From Paracoccaceae bacterium (GTDB lineage Bacteria > Pseudomonadota > Alphaproteobacteria > Rhodobacterales > Rhodobacteraceae): a stretch of 64,000 nt of DNA. Shown piece by piece: positions 26,959 to 34,174 of the stretch (its first letter is position 1; each line of letters starts with the position of its first letter). The notes beneath the pieces are model-generated. The model was not told the origin of the DNA. It did no database searches and saw nothing but the letters and a program-made list of their open reading frames with translations. The stretch spans positions 1 through 64,000 of the forward strand of contig JAJFIC010000015.1 of assembly GCA_021775315.1 (NCBI GenBank), read 5' to 3'. The translations under genes were made by a program, and so were the position numbers.

Positions 26959-27685
26959 CTGCGGCATCTGGCAGAAATCCGGCGGGAACTGGCGCGGGCA
27001 GGGGCAGGTGCGACACTTGCTGGGTCACCTCGCGCAGCAGTTTCAGTTTGATGCGCTCAGGATAGTCCGCAAATCCGTTTGCCGTCATGACAAAGGCCTT
27101 TTCGCCGACAACCACGTTTTCCCAGTAATAGCCGGTCAAATCCTCGTCTGAGGTTTCAATCGCCAAGCCGTTCACCGTGAACCCTGCCTGCCAGATCCGG
27201 CTGCGCAGGCTTGCCGGTTCAACGCCTTCATTTGAAAACCCGTCGCCTGACACGTCTATGACCCGGCGCTTGCAAGCCTCGCTTGGGCCGAATTGCGCGA
27301 TGGTGAATTCCAGTGCGGCACCTATGGCTGTGGAATAATGCCGCCACGCGCGTGGGGTTTCCTCAACGGCACGGGCGAAGCTTTCGACATCCTCAATGCT
27401 TGCGATGTCATGCCAGTTGACCGCCAGTTTTTGGCGGCTGTCACCGGTCCATTGGATCAGCGAAATCCGTGCTTTGGCGCGAACCAGTGCATCCGATATG
27501 GCCCCGTCGCGCAACGCCAGCGCCAGCCCTTGCATTTGCAGCTCATATTCTTGCGCGTCGATGGAGCCTGACACGTCCACCGCCAATGCCAGCGCGATGT
27601 CACAGGCGTGGGCCGGGGCGCTGTGCAGCGTCAGAAAACCTGCTGCCACTGCCCCTAACACCCTATGAAATGATTTGGTTTCCAT
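26936..27685 (-). CDS. DUF1194 protein (secreted VWA-like), copy 3
   Basis: 249 residues from the ATG that opens a signal peptide (METKSFHRVLGAVAAGFLTL, cleaved near APAHA); a 20-residue longer frame is discarded. The metal-site motif is ALAVDVSGSIDAQEY with ELQMQGLALALRDG after it, closest to copy 1 (17.1 kb). Later segments are VIDVSGDGFSNEG and VNGLAIETSD. The mature part begins with Cys (ACDIALAL), as in copy 1 (ACRQALIM). It overlaps the Hint gene tail to tail. Confidence 0.9.
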   Translation of the reverse strand: METKSFHRVLGAVAAGFLTLHSAPAHACDIALALAVDVSGSIDAQEYELQMQGLALALRDGAISDALVRAKARISLIQWTGDSRQKLAVNWHDIASIEDVESFARAVEETPRAWRHYSTAIGAALEFTIAQFGPSEACKRRVIDVSGDGFSNEGVEPASLRSRIWQAGFTVNGLAIETSDEDLTGYYWENVVVGEKAFVMTANGFADYPERIKLKLLREVTQQVSHLPLPAPVPAGFLPDAAASPATSR

Positions 27686-27893
27686 CCCGGCAGGATAAAG
27701 CGGCACGGGCCAAAAGCCAGCCCTAGCGGACGGCAAACCGATCACATTTTGCGGCGCGCGCTATTGATGCACGCAATCCCATCTCCCCACATCTGCGGCT
27801 TATAGGCCAAAACACCCACTTTATCTTGTGTCCGCAGGCGGAAACTGATGCTATATTCACGATCCCACGACTCGCCCTATAAGGAAACGAACC

Positions 27894-28805
27894 ATGCCCC
27901 TGACGCCGGAACAACAGGCCGAAATTGACGATGCCCGCTCTCACACCCGTCAGACGATCCGCGCCACTGTGCCGGGGATGGAAGCCCACCTTTACAAGGC
28001 CCACCCGGTGCTGGACCACGGTTTTGTACGTGTCATCGACTATATGGGCGACGATCAGGCGATCACCCAAGCGGCGCGGGTCAGCTATGGCAAGGGCACC
28101 AAAAAGGTCACCAATGACGAGGGGTTGATCCGGTATCTGATGCGCCACTGGCATTCGACCCCGTTTGAGATGTGCGAGATCAAGCTGCATGTGAAACTGC
28201 CGGTATTCGTCGCCCGCCAGTGGATCCGTCACCGGACTGCCAACGTCAACGAATATTCCGCACGCTATTCTATTCTGGATCGGGAGTTCTATATTCCCGC
28301 GCCGGATGCCCTGAACGCCCAGTCCACGGTCAACAATCAGGGCCGGGGCGAGGTGCTTGAGGGGGAGGAGGCCGCGCGCGTGCTGGAACTGCTCAAGGCC
28401 GACAGCACACGGGCCTATGACAATTACGAGGCGATGCTGTCACAAGACGGTCAAAAGGGGCTGGCGCGTGAACTGGCGCGGATGAACCTGCCAGCCAATA
28501 TTTATACCCAATGGTACTGGAAGGTGGATTTGCACAACCTGTTCCATTTCCTGCGATTGCGGGCTGATGCGCATGCGCAATACGAGATCCGGGTCTATGC
28601 CGAAGAAATGTGCAAGATCGTCGCCGACTGGGTGCCAATGGCGTTCGGCGCGTTCGAGGATTACCGCATGGGCGGCGTCCAACTCTCGGGTAAGGCGATT
28701 GACTGCGTGCGCCGTATGCTTAAGGGTGAGGAGGTCACGCAGGAGACCTCGGGCATGAGCGCCGGGGAATGGCGGGAGTTTGAAGAGGTATTAAATGGAT
28801 CCTGA
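27894..28805 (+). CDS. thyX: Flavin-dependent thymidylate synthase
   Basis: 303 residues. ThyX methylates dUMP with methylenetetrahydrofolate, FAD and NADPH, in place of ThyA. The signature [15 protein letters not shown] (RHRTxxxNExSxRY) is intact, as are the [20 protein letters not shown] and [17 protein letters not shown] segments. The upstream A/T-rich stretch contains CTATATTC but no secure -35. The last 11 bp overlap the start of the TIR-like gene, an unusual neighbour for thyX. Confidence 0.96.
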   Translation: MPLTPEQQAEIDDARSHTRQTIRATVPGMEAHLYKAHPVLDHGFVRVIDYMGDDQAITQAARVSYGKGTKKVTNDEGLIRYLMRHWHSTPFEMCEIKLHVKLPVFVARQWIRHRTANVNEYSARYSILDREFYIPAPDALNAQSTVNNQGRGEVLEGEEAARVLELLKADSTRAYDNYEAMLSQDGQKGLARELARMNLPANIYTQWYWKVDLHNLFHFLRLRADAHAQYEIRVYAEEMCKIVADWVPMAFGAFEDYRMGGVQLSGKAIDCVRRMLKGEEVTQETSGMSAGEWREFEEVLNGS

Positions 28806-29601
28806 AGTGGTTTCAGATATACTGGTTGAGCAGGAGGAAGCCATTGAATGCATTGATGCTAGCATTCTGGCGCTCAATGAATGCTCGGAAAACCCGTATG
28901 AATTGTCGAAGTGGTATGATGACACAGTTGAAATGTTTGACGCAAATTTCGCGTCTGGAGCAACGAATTACTTCGAGACAAATAGCGGATTCTTATTCAG
29001 CTATTCCATGGGAGGCCCACGCGAACTTTATAGCCACAATGTAAAAAGAGCTGATGGCATATTAAAAAGGATGCTTGGGGTGCTCATGAAAAATGCACCT
29101 CTGGCCGCGTCGGTACCTGACGAAACTTCCAAACAAGTTTTGGAGTATGAAACTGAAGTTTTTGTCGTTCATGGTCACGACGAAGCTGTTTTGACGTCTG
29201 TTGTTAGAACGATTGAAAAGCTGGGTCTGAATCCAGTTGTATTGAGAGAGCAACCAAACAAAGGTGCGACAATAATCGAAAAGTTTGAAAATAACTCGAA
29301 TGTTGGCTTTGCGATTGTTGTAATGACCGGGGATGATTTTGGCGGCAAAGCGCTTGGCGATATTTCAAAAACAAAGTTTGAGAAAAGAGCCAGACAGAAT
29401 GTAGTCTTGGAAATGGGATATTTCGTTGGTCTACTTGGTAGAAGTCGTGTTTGCGTACTAAAGTCGAATGAAATTGAAGAACCGTCTGATATTTTTGGCG
29501 TTGTTTATACGCTAATAGACGAAGCGGGAGCTTGGAAATTCGAACTTGTTAGAGAGCTCAAAGCTGCAGGGTACTCGGTCTCTGCCGATGCTATTATTTA
29601 G
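28795..29601 (+). CDS. TIR-like nucleotide-binding protein (PF10137-type), possible defence effector
   Basis: 268 residues. Residues ~121-268 match the predicted nucleotide-binding TIR-like family PF10137: [36 protein letters not shown] (with the expected catalytic Glu region), [15 protein letters not shown] and [20 protein letters not shown]. Some members are NAD-cleaving effectors of CBASS or Pycsar phage defence. The first ~120 residues are helical with no family seen. Its start lies inside the last codons of thyX, so translation is probably coupled. Codons are clearly more A/T-rich than in neighbours, which suggests transfer. No cyclase or other defence gene is adjacent, so it may act alone. 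Confidence 0.85.
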   Translation: MDPEVVSDILVEQEEAIECIDASILALNECSENPYELSKWYDDTVEMFDANFASGATNYFETNSGFLFSYSMGGPRELYSHNVKRADGILKRMLGVLMKNAPLAASVPDETSKQVLEYETEVFVVHGHDEAVLTSVVRTIEKLGLNPVVLREQPNKGATIIEKFENNSNVGFAIVVMTGDDFGGKALGDISKTKFEKRARQNVVLEMGYFVGLLGRSRVCVLKSNEIEEPSDIFGVVYTLIDEAGAWKFELVRELKAAGYSVSADAII

Positions 29602-29698
29602 CCCACGAAAAGCGTTGAATTCTGACCGCCGACAAAGTTGGTAAATGAAACCACTCGCTCGACACCGCAAGCCCACCACCCGGGGCGCTTGCATCACC

Positions 29699-29761
29699 GG
29701 GCCGCGCCCGACCTCCCCCATGGGAGGGCGCTTTGCTTCCTCCCGAGGTCGGGCGCGGCCC
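29699..29761. repeat. REP-like long palindrome with nested hairpin
   Basis: A perfect 17-bp inverted repeat, GGGCCGCGCCCGACCTC (29699-29715) and GAGGTCGGGCGCGGCCC (29745-29761). It encloses a second hairpin, GGGAGG (29722-29727) pairing with CCTCCC. The GC-rich element is flanked by A/T-rich sequence on both sides. Its symmetry and intergenic position fit a repetitive extragenic palindrome; copy number cannot be seen in this window. It has no adjacent T-run, although a T-rich stretch follows at 29762-29770. Confidence 0.7.
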
Positions 29762-29854
29762 TTGTGTTTTCCCTTCAAAAAGGGCCCAGTTTTGACAATT
29801 CTTCAAGCTGTGGTAGAATTGAAAACACTGATTTCAGCATAATGGGGAATTCAA

Positions 29855-30223
29855 ATGAAGAAATTTAAAAAGACAATACTCGTAACGGTTTTTACTTTCG
29901 CCGCAACCGTCGTCCATTCTGGAGGGGATGCAGTGGTCGTAGACGTCAAATGCCACAAAGCAACTGTTTCGCTCGTTGATGCTCAGTCCGAACCGGTAGC
30001 TGACACAGAAGTTCATTACTCCGTAAACGGTTCGAATAGCGGATGGTTGCCTTTGGATCAAAGCGAAACGCGAAAGCCCTATGAATTGTGTTTCCAACAA
30101 GGATTAATTGAAACTACCGCAACGATCCATGTGAAGGCGGAGAGCGATATGCGAATAGTTGGTGCCAGTGTAACGCTGCCCGTCGTCGGAGATTTTGAGG
30201 TTGAGTTTAGGTTAAGTAAATAA
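29855..30223 (+). CDS. Small secreted hypothetical protein, A/T-rich
   Basis: 122 residues. It starts at an ATG behind GGGGAAT and carries a signal peptide (MKKFKKTILVTVFTFAATVV). The mature part, ~95 residues, reads as an immunoglobulin-like beta sandwich: alternating strands VVVDVKCHKATVSLVD, VHYSVNGSNSGWLPL, TTATIHVKAES and GDFEVEFRLSK, with two cysteines. No family was recognised. Like the TIR-like gene, it is A/T rich and stands apart from its G/C-rich surroundings. Confidence 0.68.
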   Translation: MKKFKKTILVTVFTFAATVVHSGGDAVVVDVKCHKATVSLVDAQSEPVADTEVHYSVNGSNSGWLPLDQSETRKPYELCFQQGLIETTATIHVKAESDMRIVGASVTLPVVGDFEVEFRLSK

Positions 30224-30357
30224 CACCTGCTGGAACCGAACACTATCCGTCTGGCCGCCAGCTTCATCTACCCCAATACTGGTTCCGCGCAACCTACCGT
30301 GCGGTTCCTGGAACCATGCGCCAGACGCATGACGGGCTTCTGACATTATCGGGTGTA

Positions 30358-30376
30358 AGGTCATTTGTGCTGACCT
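30358..30376. promoter_or_regulatory. Operator-like inverted repeat before the small 30.4-kb gene
   Basis: AGGTCA (30358-30363) and TGACCT (30371-30376) are perfect 6-bp arms with a 7-bp spacer, 38 bp before the chosen ATG at 30414. Symmetry and position suggest a binding site for a dimeric regulator. Upstream (30285-30315) there is also GGTTCC...GGAACC around a CCGC...GCGG hairpin. No further gene is seen in 30224-30413. Confidence 0.35.
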
Positions 30377-30413
30377 ATCTTGGTTGGGAACAATCAACCC
30401 GGAAGACAGACCC

Positions 30414-30578
30414 ATGATCGACTCAGACATCAAATTCCCGACACATACCGAAATCAAAGCCATCGAAGAACAGGCCCACGTTTTGCGCGCTCTGGCCATG
30501 CGCGCCTGGGCGGTTTCGTTCAGTGACCATGTCAAGGCGCTGTTCCATCGGCCCCGGCACGTAGAACATATCCTGTAA
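30414..30578 (+). CDS. Small protein resembling the RSP_7527 family
   Basis: 54 residues from the ATG behind GGAAG (MIDSDIKFPTHTEIKAIEEQ). The single amphipathic stretch EEQAHVLRALAMRAWAVSF followed by a basic end recalls short Rhodobacterales proteins of the RSP_7527 kind, which share an R-A-x-x-L-R-A motif. Function is unknown. A 10-residue longer frame exists but lacks a ribosome-binding site. A hairpin at 30617 follows on this strand as well. Confidence 0.5.
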   Translation: MIDSDIKFPTHTEIKAIEEQAHVLRALAMRAWAVSFSDHVKALFHRPRHVEHIL

Positions 30579-30616
30579 GGCGGGCACAGCATAAGCCACA
30601 CACGCTCCCAAAACGA

Positions 30617-30645
30617 AAAACGGCGGCTGGACATATGTCCGACCG
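30617..30645 (-). terminator. Bidirectional terminator between the small gene and the first cold-shock gene
   Basis: AACGGCGG (30619-region) pairs with CCGCCGTT around the inner palindrome GGACATATGTCC. On the minus strand it is followed by TTTTTCGTTTT, making it the likely terminator of the first cold-shock gene. On the plus strand it is followed by TCTATT, so it may also stop the small gene at 30414. Confidence 0.75.
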
Positions 30646-30697
30646 CCGTTTCTATTCATGCAACCCCGAGGGTTAACCCATCGGGAAAATCTTAAGC

Positions 30698-30904
30698 TTA
30701 AACAGCTTTCAGATCACAAGCAGATTCTTTACCGTTACGGCCTGTTTCCAGTTCGTAAGTCACTTTCTGGTCGTCGTTCAGGCCGGAAAGACCAGCACGT
30801 TCAACAGCAGAGATGTGTACAAACACGTCCGAGCCGCCATTGTCTGGCTGGATAAAGCCGAAGCCTTTAGTTGCGTTAAACCATTTTACGGTGCCATTAG
30901 CCAT
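30698..30904 (-). CDS. Cold-shock protein, copy 1
   Basis: 68 residues from the ATG of MANGTVKWFNATKGFGFIQP; 11 upstream residues in the long frame are discarded. RNP1 (KGFGFIQP) and RNP2 (VFVHISAV) RNA-binding motifs are intact. CspA-type proteins melt RNA structure and act as RNA chaperones. Its 5' leader of ~125 nt and promoter share conserved elements with those of copy 2 on the same strand. Copies 1 and 2 are separated by ~250 bp with their own promoters, so they are not one transcript. Confidence 0.95.
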   Translation of the reverse strand: MANGTVKWFNATKGFGFIQPDNGGSDVFVHISAVERAGLSGLNDDQKVTYELETGRNGKESACDLKAV

Positions 30905-31030
30905 CCGTAGTCTCCTTAGGTACATTACCGCCCACAATACGCGGCGGTCTGGTGCAGTGCGGTCTTAAGGTAACAAACCGTCATGCTGCATAGTGCGTCA
31001 GGAGGATCTGGGTGAAAGACTTACTTCACA
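30905..31030 (-). promoter_or_regulatory. Structured 5' leader of cold-shock copy 1
   Basis: Read on the minus strand: a 5'-end hairpin GTGAA...TTCAC (31029-31011; core GTGAAGTAAGTCTTTCACC) and, 24 nt before the ATG, the hairpin CCGCCGCGTATTGTGGGCGG (30947-30928). Both occur at matching places in the leader of the other cold-shock gene. Long leaders of this kind switch structure with temperature in CspA genes; that role here is inference. Confidence 0.55.
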
Positions 31031-31035
31031 AGGCG

Positions 31036-31064
31036 CATATGGGGGATTGTTGCGGGCATTGCAA
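31036..31064 (-). promoter_or_regulatory. Promoter of cold-shock copy 1
   Basis: Minus strand: TTGCAA (31064-31059) and CATATG (31041-31036), 17 bp apart. The same hexamer pair and spacing recur before copy 2. Confidence 0.6.
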
Positions 31065-31080
31065 GCACTCAGTTGAAACT

Positions 31081-31105
31081 AAAAAGGGGGCCGCGTGGCC
31101 CCCTT
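31081..31105 (-). terminator. Terminator after cold-shock copy 2
   Basis: AAGGGGGCC / GGCCCCCTT stem with a 4-nt loop (31084-31105), followed on the minus strand by TTTTT. It lies about 50 bp after the stop of copy 2 and just before the promoter of copy 1. Confidence 0.8.
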
Positions 31106-31153
31106 GTGAAATTCATGCTGCTAAACGCGCAGATATCAGGTGCCTGAGCGCCC

Positions 31154-31360
31154 TCAGACCGCTTTAAGAGCCGTCGCGTTTTCTTTGCCGTTACGACCTG
31201 TTTCCAGCTCGAACTCAACCTTTTGGTTATCGGCCAGACCATCAAGGCCTGCCTGTTCAACGGCAGAGATATGCACAAACACATCCGAGCCGCCATTATC
31301 CGGCTGGATAAATCCATAACCTTTTGCTGAATTGAACCATTTTACGGTGCCAGTAGCCAT
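31154..31360 (-). CDS. Cold-shock protein, copy 2
   Basis: 68 residues (MATGTVKWFNSAKGYGFIQP). RNP1 (KGYGFIQP) and RNP2 (VFVHISAV) are intact. It is very similar to copy 1 at its N-terminus, diverging in the last third (LADNQKVEFELETGRNGKEN), which points to a duplication. It has its own promoter, a leader with two conserved hairpins, and a terminator. Confidence 0.95.
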   Translation of the reverse strand: MATGTVKWFNSAKGYGFIQPDNGGSDVFVHISAVEQAGLDGLADNQKVEFELETGRNGKENATALKAV

Positions 31361-31473
31361 CCGTCTTCTCCCCTAGTGCTTCCGCCCGCGATATGCGGCG
31401 GTCATGGTGTCGTATGGTCTTGACTGTAACTTGACCATAGAAGGGCAGGCATCAGGTGAAAGACGTAACTCAC
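31361..31473 (-). promoter_or_regulatory. Structured 5' leader of cold-shock copy 2
   Basis: Minus strand: 5'-end hairpin GTGA...TCAC (31473-31455; core GTGAGTTACGTCTTTCACC) and, 22 nt before the ATG, the hairpin CCGCCGCATATCGCGGGCGG (31401-31382). Spacing and loop sequences parallel those of copy 1 although the bases between have diverged. Confidence 0.55.
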
Positions 31474-31479
31474 GGCACT

Positions 31480-31508
31480 GATATGCGGCAGAGCGGCGCG
31501 AAATGCAA
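31480..31508 (-). promoter_or_regulatory. Promoter of cold-shock copy 2
   Basis: Minus strand: TTGCAT (31508-31503) and CATATC (31485-31480), 17 bp apart, matching the promoter of copy 1. Confidence 0.6.
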
Positions 31509-31531
31509 GACTTTGCTGCATGTGGCCGGGT

Positions 31532-31927
31532 TTAGCCCATGCCGGGGTCAACGACGTATTGCACGCCGCCACCGGCCTCGGCCCAGTCTTTAAAGCCACC
31601 AAGGTTGTAAACCCGGCTATAGCCCATCTCGATCAACAGCTTGCCAGCAAAGGCTGCACGCCCACCTGAGGCGCAATAAAGCACAATCGGGCGGTCTTTA
31701 TCAAAAGCCTTGTCGTGGAACGGTGTTTCGGGATCGGCACGAAATTCCAACATGCCGCGCGAAACGTGATGCGCCCCTTGCGCAAGGCCGGTTTTTTCCA
31801 CTTCCGGTGCGTCGCGCACATCCAGCAGCAGCGCGCCCTTTTCAATCAGGTTCTGCGCCTCTTCAGTGTCAATCCGCGGCACAATCGCGTTGGCGGCGGT
31901 CATCATTTCTTTGACAGTCAGGGACAT
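31532..31927 (-). CDS. Rhodanese-like domain protein
   Basis: 131 residues from the ATG at MSLTVKEMMTAANAIVPRID. A single rhodanese domain with LLLDVRDAPEVEKTG and the active-site loop VLYCASGGRAAFAG, where Cys carries the persulfide. Small cytosolic members move sulfane sulfur. It faces the ArsC/Spx gene across 86 bp, in a neighbourhood with several sulfur and redox genes. Confidence 0.92.
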   Translation of the reverse strand: MSLTVKEMMTAANAIVPRIDTEEAQNLIEKGALLLDVRDAPEVEKTGLAQGAHHVSRGMLEFRADPETPFHDKAFDKDRPIVLYCASGGRAAFAGKLLIEMGYSRVYNLGGFKDWAEAGGGVQYVVDPGMG

Positions 31928-32013
31928 CAGACACCTCATTCATTGCAAATACGTGGGGCTTGGATGTAGCCTTTGTGGCAATTGAGAACAAGAGGACACA
32001 AGGCAATGACGCC

Positions 32014-32376
32014 ATGAAGCTGACGATTTACGGGCTGAAAACTTGCGACACCTGTCGCAAAGCCCTGAAACACCTGGCTGAGCGCGATCACGAGGTGACA
32101 TTTTGTGATGTGCGTGTGGACGGCGTGCCGGACGCGGTGCTGGAACAAGCGTTGGCTGAGCTTGGGGAAAAGCGTCTGGTGAACACGCGCTCAACCAGTT
32201 GGCGGGCTTTGTCTGATGCAGAAAAGCAGGCCGCGCCACTTGTTGTGTTGCAGAACCACCCAACCGTGATGAAGCGGCCCTTGATTGTGGCTGTGGGCTG
32301 GATGTCTGTCGGCTGGGACGTCGCGGTCATAACCGGGCTTGAAGACAGTCTTGAAGCCGGGAGCGGTGTCGCCTAG
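32014..32376 (+). CDS. ArsC/Spx-family thioredoxin-like protein
   Basis: 120 residues from the ATG at MKLTIYGLKTCDTCRKALKH; an 18-residue longer frame is discarded. The CDTC (CxxC) motif follows the first strand, as in Spx-type proteins, and ERDHEVTFCDVRVDGVP and NTRSTSWRAL continue the ArsC fold. It ends near VMKRPLIV, the usual region of the substrate-contacting Arg. Arsenate reductase activity is not assured; no ars genes are nearby. Confidence 0.88.
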   Translation: MKLTIYGLKTCDTCRKALKHLAERDHEVTFCDVRVDGVPDAVLEQALAELGEKRLVNTRSTSWRALSDAEKQAAPLVVLQNHPTVMKRPLIVAVGWMSVGWDVAVITGLEDSLEAGSGVA

Positions 32377-32406
32377 ATACCTGTCAGGCAGCAAAACGGG
32401 GCGCAA

Positions 32407-32763
32407 ATGCGGAACGCAGCACTTATTCTGGGAATTATCGGCGGAATCATCGGCATGATCGTCGGGTTTTTCAGCTATGGCTATACTGAGTTGATCGAGG
32501 CGTATGGCGAATGGGAAAATGTGGCCGAACAGGTGGAATTTGTCGATCGTATCCGCATCATTTCGCTGGCAGCACCCATTCTGGCCATCGCCGGGGGCGC
32601 GATGGCACGGTCACGCGCGATGATCGGTGGCGTTTTGATGTTGGTTTCGGTGGCGGGCATGTATTGGGGATTTGGCTTTAACGCTTTCACCATGTTCCCG
32701 ATTGCAATGGTCGGTTTGGGCGGGGTTTTAGCGTTGCTTGCGCGCCAGCCGGACACGCATTGA
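32407..32763 (+). CDS. Small membrane protein, unknown
   Basis: 118 residues with three to four membrane helices (LILGIIGGIIGMIVGFFSYG; IISLAAPILAIAGGAMA; IGGVLMLVSVAGMYWGFG; FPIAMVGLGGVLALLA) and a short acidic loop after the first. The pattern recalls small DUF4064-like proteins but the match is not firm. It lies 30 bp after the ArsC/Spx gene and may share its transcript. A terminator-like hairpin follows. Confidence 0.65.
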   Translation: MRNAALILGIIGGIIGMIVGFFSYGYTELIEAYGEWENVAEQVEFVDRIRIISLAAPILAIAGGAMARSRAMIGGVLMLVSVAGMYWGFGFNAFTMFPIAMVGLGGVLALLARQPDTH

Positions 32764-32780
32764 GTGTTTAAGCAGACCTA

Positions 32781-32839
32781 AGGGGGCCTTGGGCCCCCTC
32801 GCTGACGCTCACCCCCGAGGATATTTTTCAAAAGAAGAA
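32781..32839. repeat. Terminator hairpin plus dispersed repeat, copy 1
   Basis: A GGGGGCC/GGCCCCC hairpin (about 32782-32797) follows the membrane-protein gene. About 15 bp later comes a 27-28-nt motif: CCCCCGAGGATATTTTTC (from 32812) then AAAAGAAGAA. The same motif, also after a G5C/GC5 hairpin and also between convergent genes, recurs at about 50540-50568. It is probably a bidirectional terminator module carried as a dispersed repeat. Confidence 0.65.
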
Positions 32840-32855
32840 AGAGTAGTGCAGGCGG

Positions 32856-33674
32856 TCAGCCGACAAAGGCTTTTTCCAGCACATATTCGCCGGGCTCGGA
32901 ATTTGAGCCTTCGCGCAGGCCAGCGTCGTGCATGATTTCTTTCATGTCCATATTCAGACCCATTGAGCCGCAGATCATCACCCGGTCGTCTTTGGAATTG
33001 AGTGGTGGCAGGCCAAGGTCGCGCGCCAGTTCGCCGGATTGGATCAGGGTCGTTATGCGGCCCATTTTGGGCGAGTCTTCGCGGGTTGTGGTGGGGTAAT
33101 ACCAAAGTTTGCCACCAGCGATTTCGCTGACGATTTCGTCTGCCAGAATGTCATCAACCAGTTTGCGGCTATAGCCAAGGGCCGAGGCAGTGCGTGTGGT
33201 GTGGGTCAGGATCACCTGATCGAATTTCTTGTACACTTCAGGATCGCGCACAAGCGAGGCGAAAGGCGCGATGCCGGTGCCTGTGGCCAGCAGATAAAGC
33301 CGTTTTCCGGGCAACAGCGCATCGACCACAAGCGAGCCCACGGGTTTGGGGCGGATGATGATCTGATCGCCAGCCTTGATGTGTTGCAGGCGCGAGGTAA
33401 GCGGGCCGTCTGGGACTTTGATCGAATAAAACTCAAGCTCTTCACCCCAGGACGGTGAGGCGATGGAATAGGCCCGCAGCAGCGGTTTGCCTCGTTCATC
33501 CATCAGGCCGATCATCAGGAATTCACCGGAACGGAAACGCAGGCTTTGCGGGCGCGTCACCCTGAAAGAAAACAACCGGTCGTTCCAATGGGTCACACTG
33601 GTCACGGTCTGCGCATCTGGCAGGCGCGCAGCCTTTTTGTCGGCGTCTGTGATGGCGGAGGACTGGTCGTTCAT
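32856..33674 (-). CDS. fpr: Ferredoxin--NADP reductase
   Basis: 272 residues from the ATG at MNDQSSAITDADKKAARLPD; the frame extends 5 codons to a TTG without support. The FAD site (LRAYSIASPSW) and NADP site (ATGTGIAPFASL) are present and the C-terminus EYVLEKAFVG is typical of bacterial subclass II reductases. It passes electrons between NADPH and ferredoxin or flavodoxin. Next to the sulfur-reduction operon on the same strand, it could supply CysI with reduced ferredoxin. Confidence 0.95.
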   Translation of the reverse strand: MNDQSSAITDADKKAARLPDAQTVTSVTHWNDRLFSFRVTRPQSLRFRSGEFLMIGLMDERGKPLLRAYSIASPSWGEELEFYSIKVPDGPLTSRLQHIKAGDQIIIRPKPVGSLVVDALLPGKRLYLLATGTGIAPFASLVRDPEVYKKFDQVILTHTTRTASALGYSRKLVDDILADEIVSEIAGGKLWYYPTTTREDSPKMGRITTLIQSGELARDLGLPPLNSKDDRVMICGSMGLNMDMKEIMHDAGLREGSNSEPGEYVLEKAFVG

Positions 33675-33742
33675 GAAATCGGCTCGCAAGGATGGGTCAA
33701 GGCAACTGGCTGGTATGTAGTCTCTCGAAGCATGATGGGTAA

Positions 33743-34174
33743 TCAGTCAAATTGGCGCAAGCGCTGTTGATAGGATTGGGCCTGCCAGTCGGACTGGGCC
33801 AGCCATTGCTGTTCGGGTTGGCGCAGGGCCAGCGCGTCGTCGATTTCGACTTCGTCAAACCCGGCACGGCGCGCCATTGAGTATTGATCGACGACGATTG
33901 GCCCAACGGCGCGCAGGCGACCGGCAAATCCGAGCATTCTGAGTTTGCGGGCTTGCGAAAACCCGCGCCCGTCGGAAAAGGCGGCAAATCGGATGCGGAT
34001 CAAATCAATCCGATCCAGCAGCGGAGCAAGATCGCTGACGTCAAAGCCAGCGTCAACATCCAGTGCCAGCGCGGTCTTGCAGGTTTCGATCAATGCGGCG
34101 GCGTGTAGGCTGGTGTGAAAATCAAACACCCAGTCGTCGGTCTGAAAACCTGAATCGGTTACGATTTTGCTCAT
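33743..34174 (-). CDS. DUF934 protein of the assimilatory sulfur operon
   Basis: 143 residues from the ATG that overlaps the cysH stop (ATGA); the long frame has an implausible 39-residue extension inside cysH. Segments LLDRIDLIRIRFAAFSDGRG, QARKLRMLGFAGRLRAVGPI and DQYSMARRAGFDEVEI match DUF934. The family occurs at the end of cysI-cysH operons and its exact role is not settled; coupled translation supports a part in sulfite or sulfate reduction. Confidence 0.92.
   Translation of the reverse strand: MSKIVTDSGFQTDDWVFDFHTSLHAAALIETCKTALALDVDAGFDVSDLAPLLDRIDLIRIRFAAFSDGRGFSQARKLRMLGFAGRLRAVGPIVVDQYSMARRAGFDEVEIDDALALRQPEQQWLAQSDWQAQSYQQRLRQFD

Noticed and set aside
28795-29601. CBASS or Pycsar operon
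   Set aside because: No cyclase or partner gene is present beside the TIR-like gene.
29699-29761. Possible CRISPR or tRNA-like structure
   Set aside because: A single palindrome with no repeat-spacer pattern and no tRNA arms.
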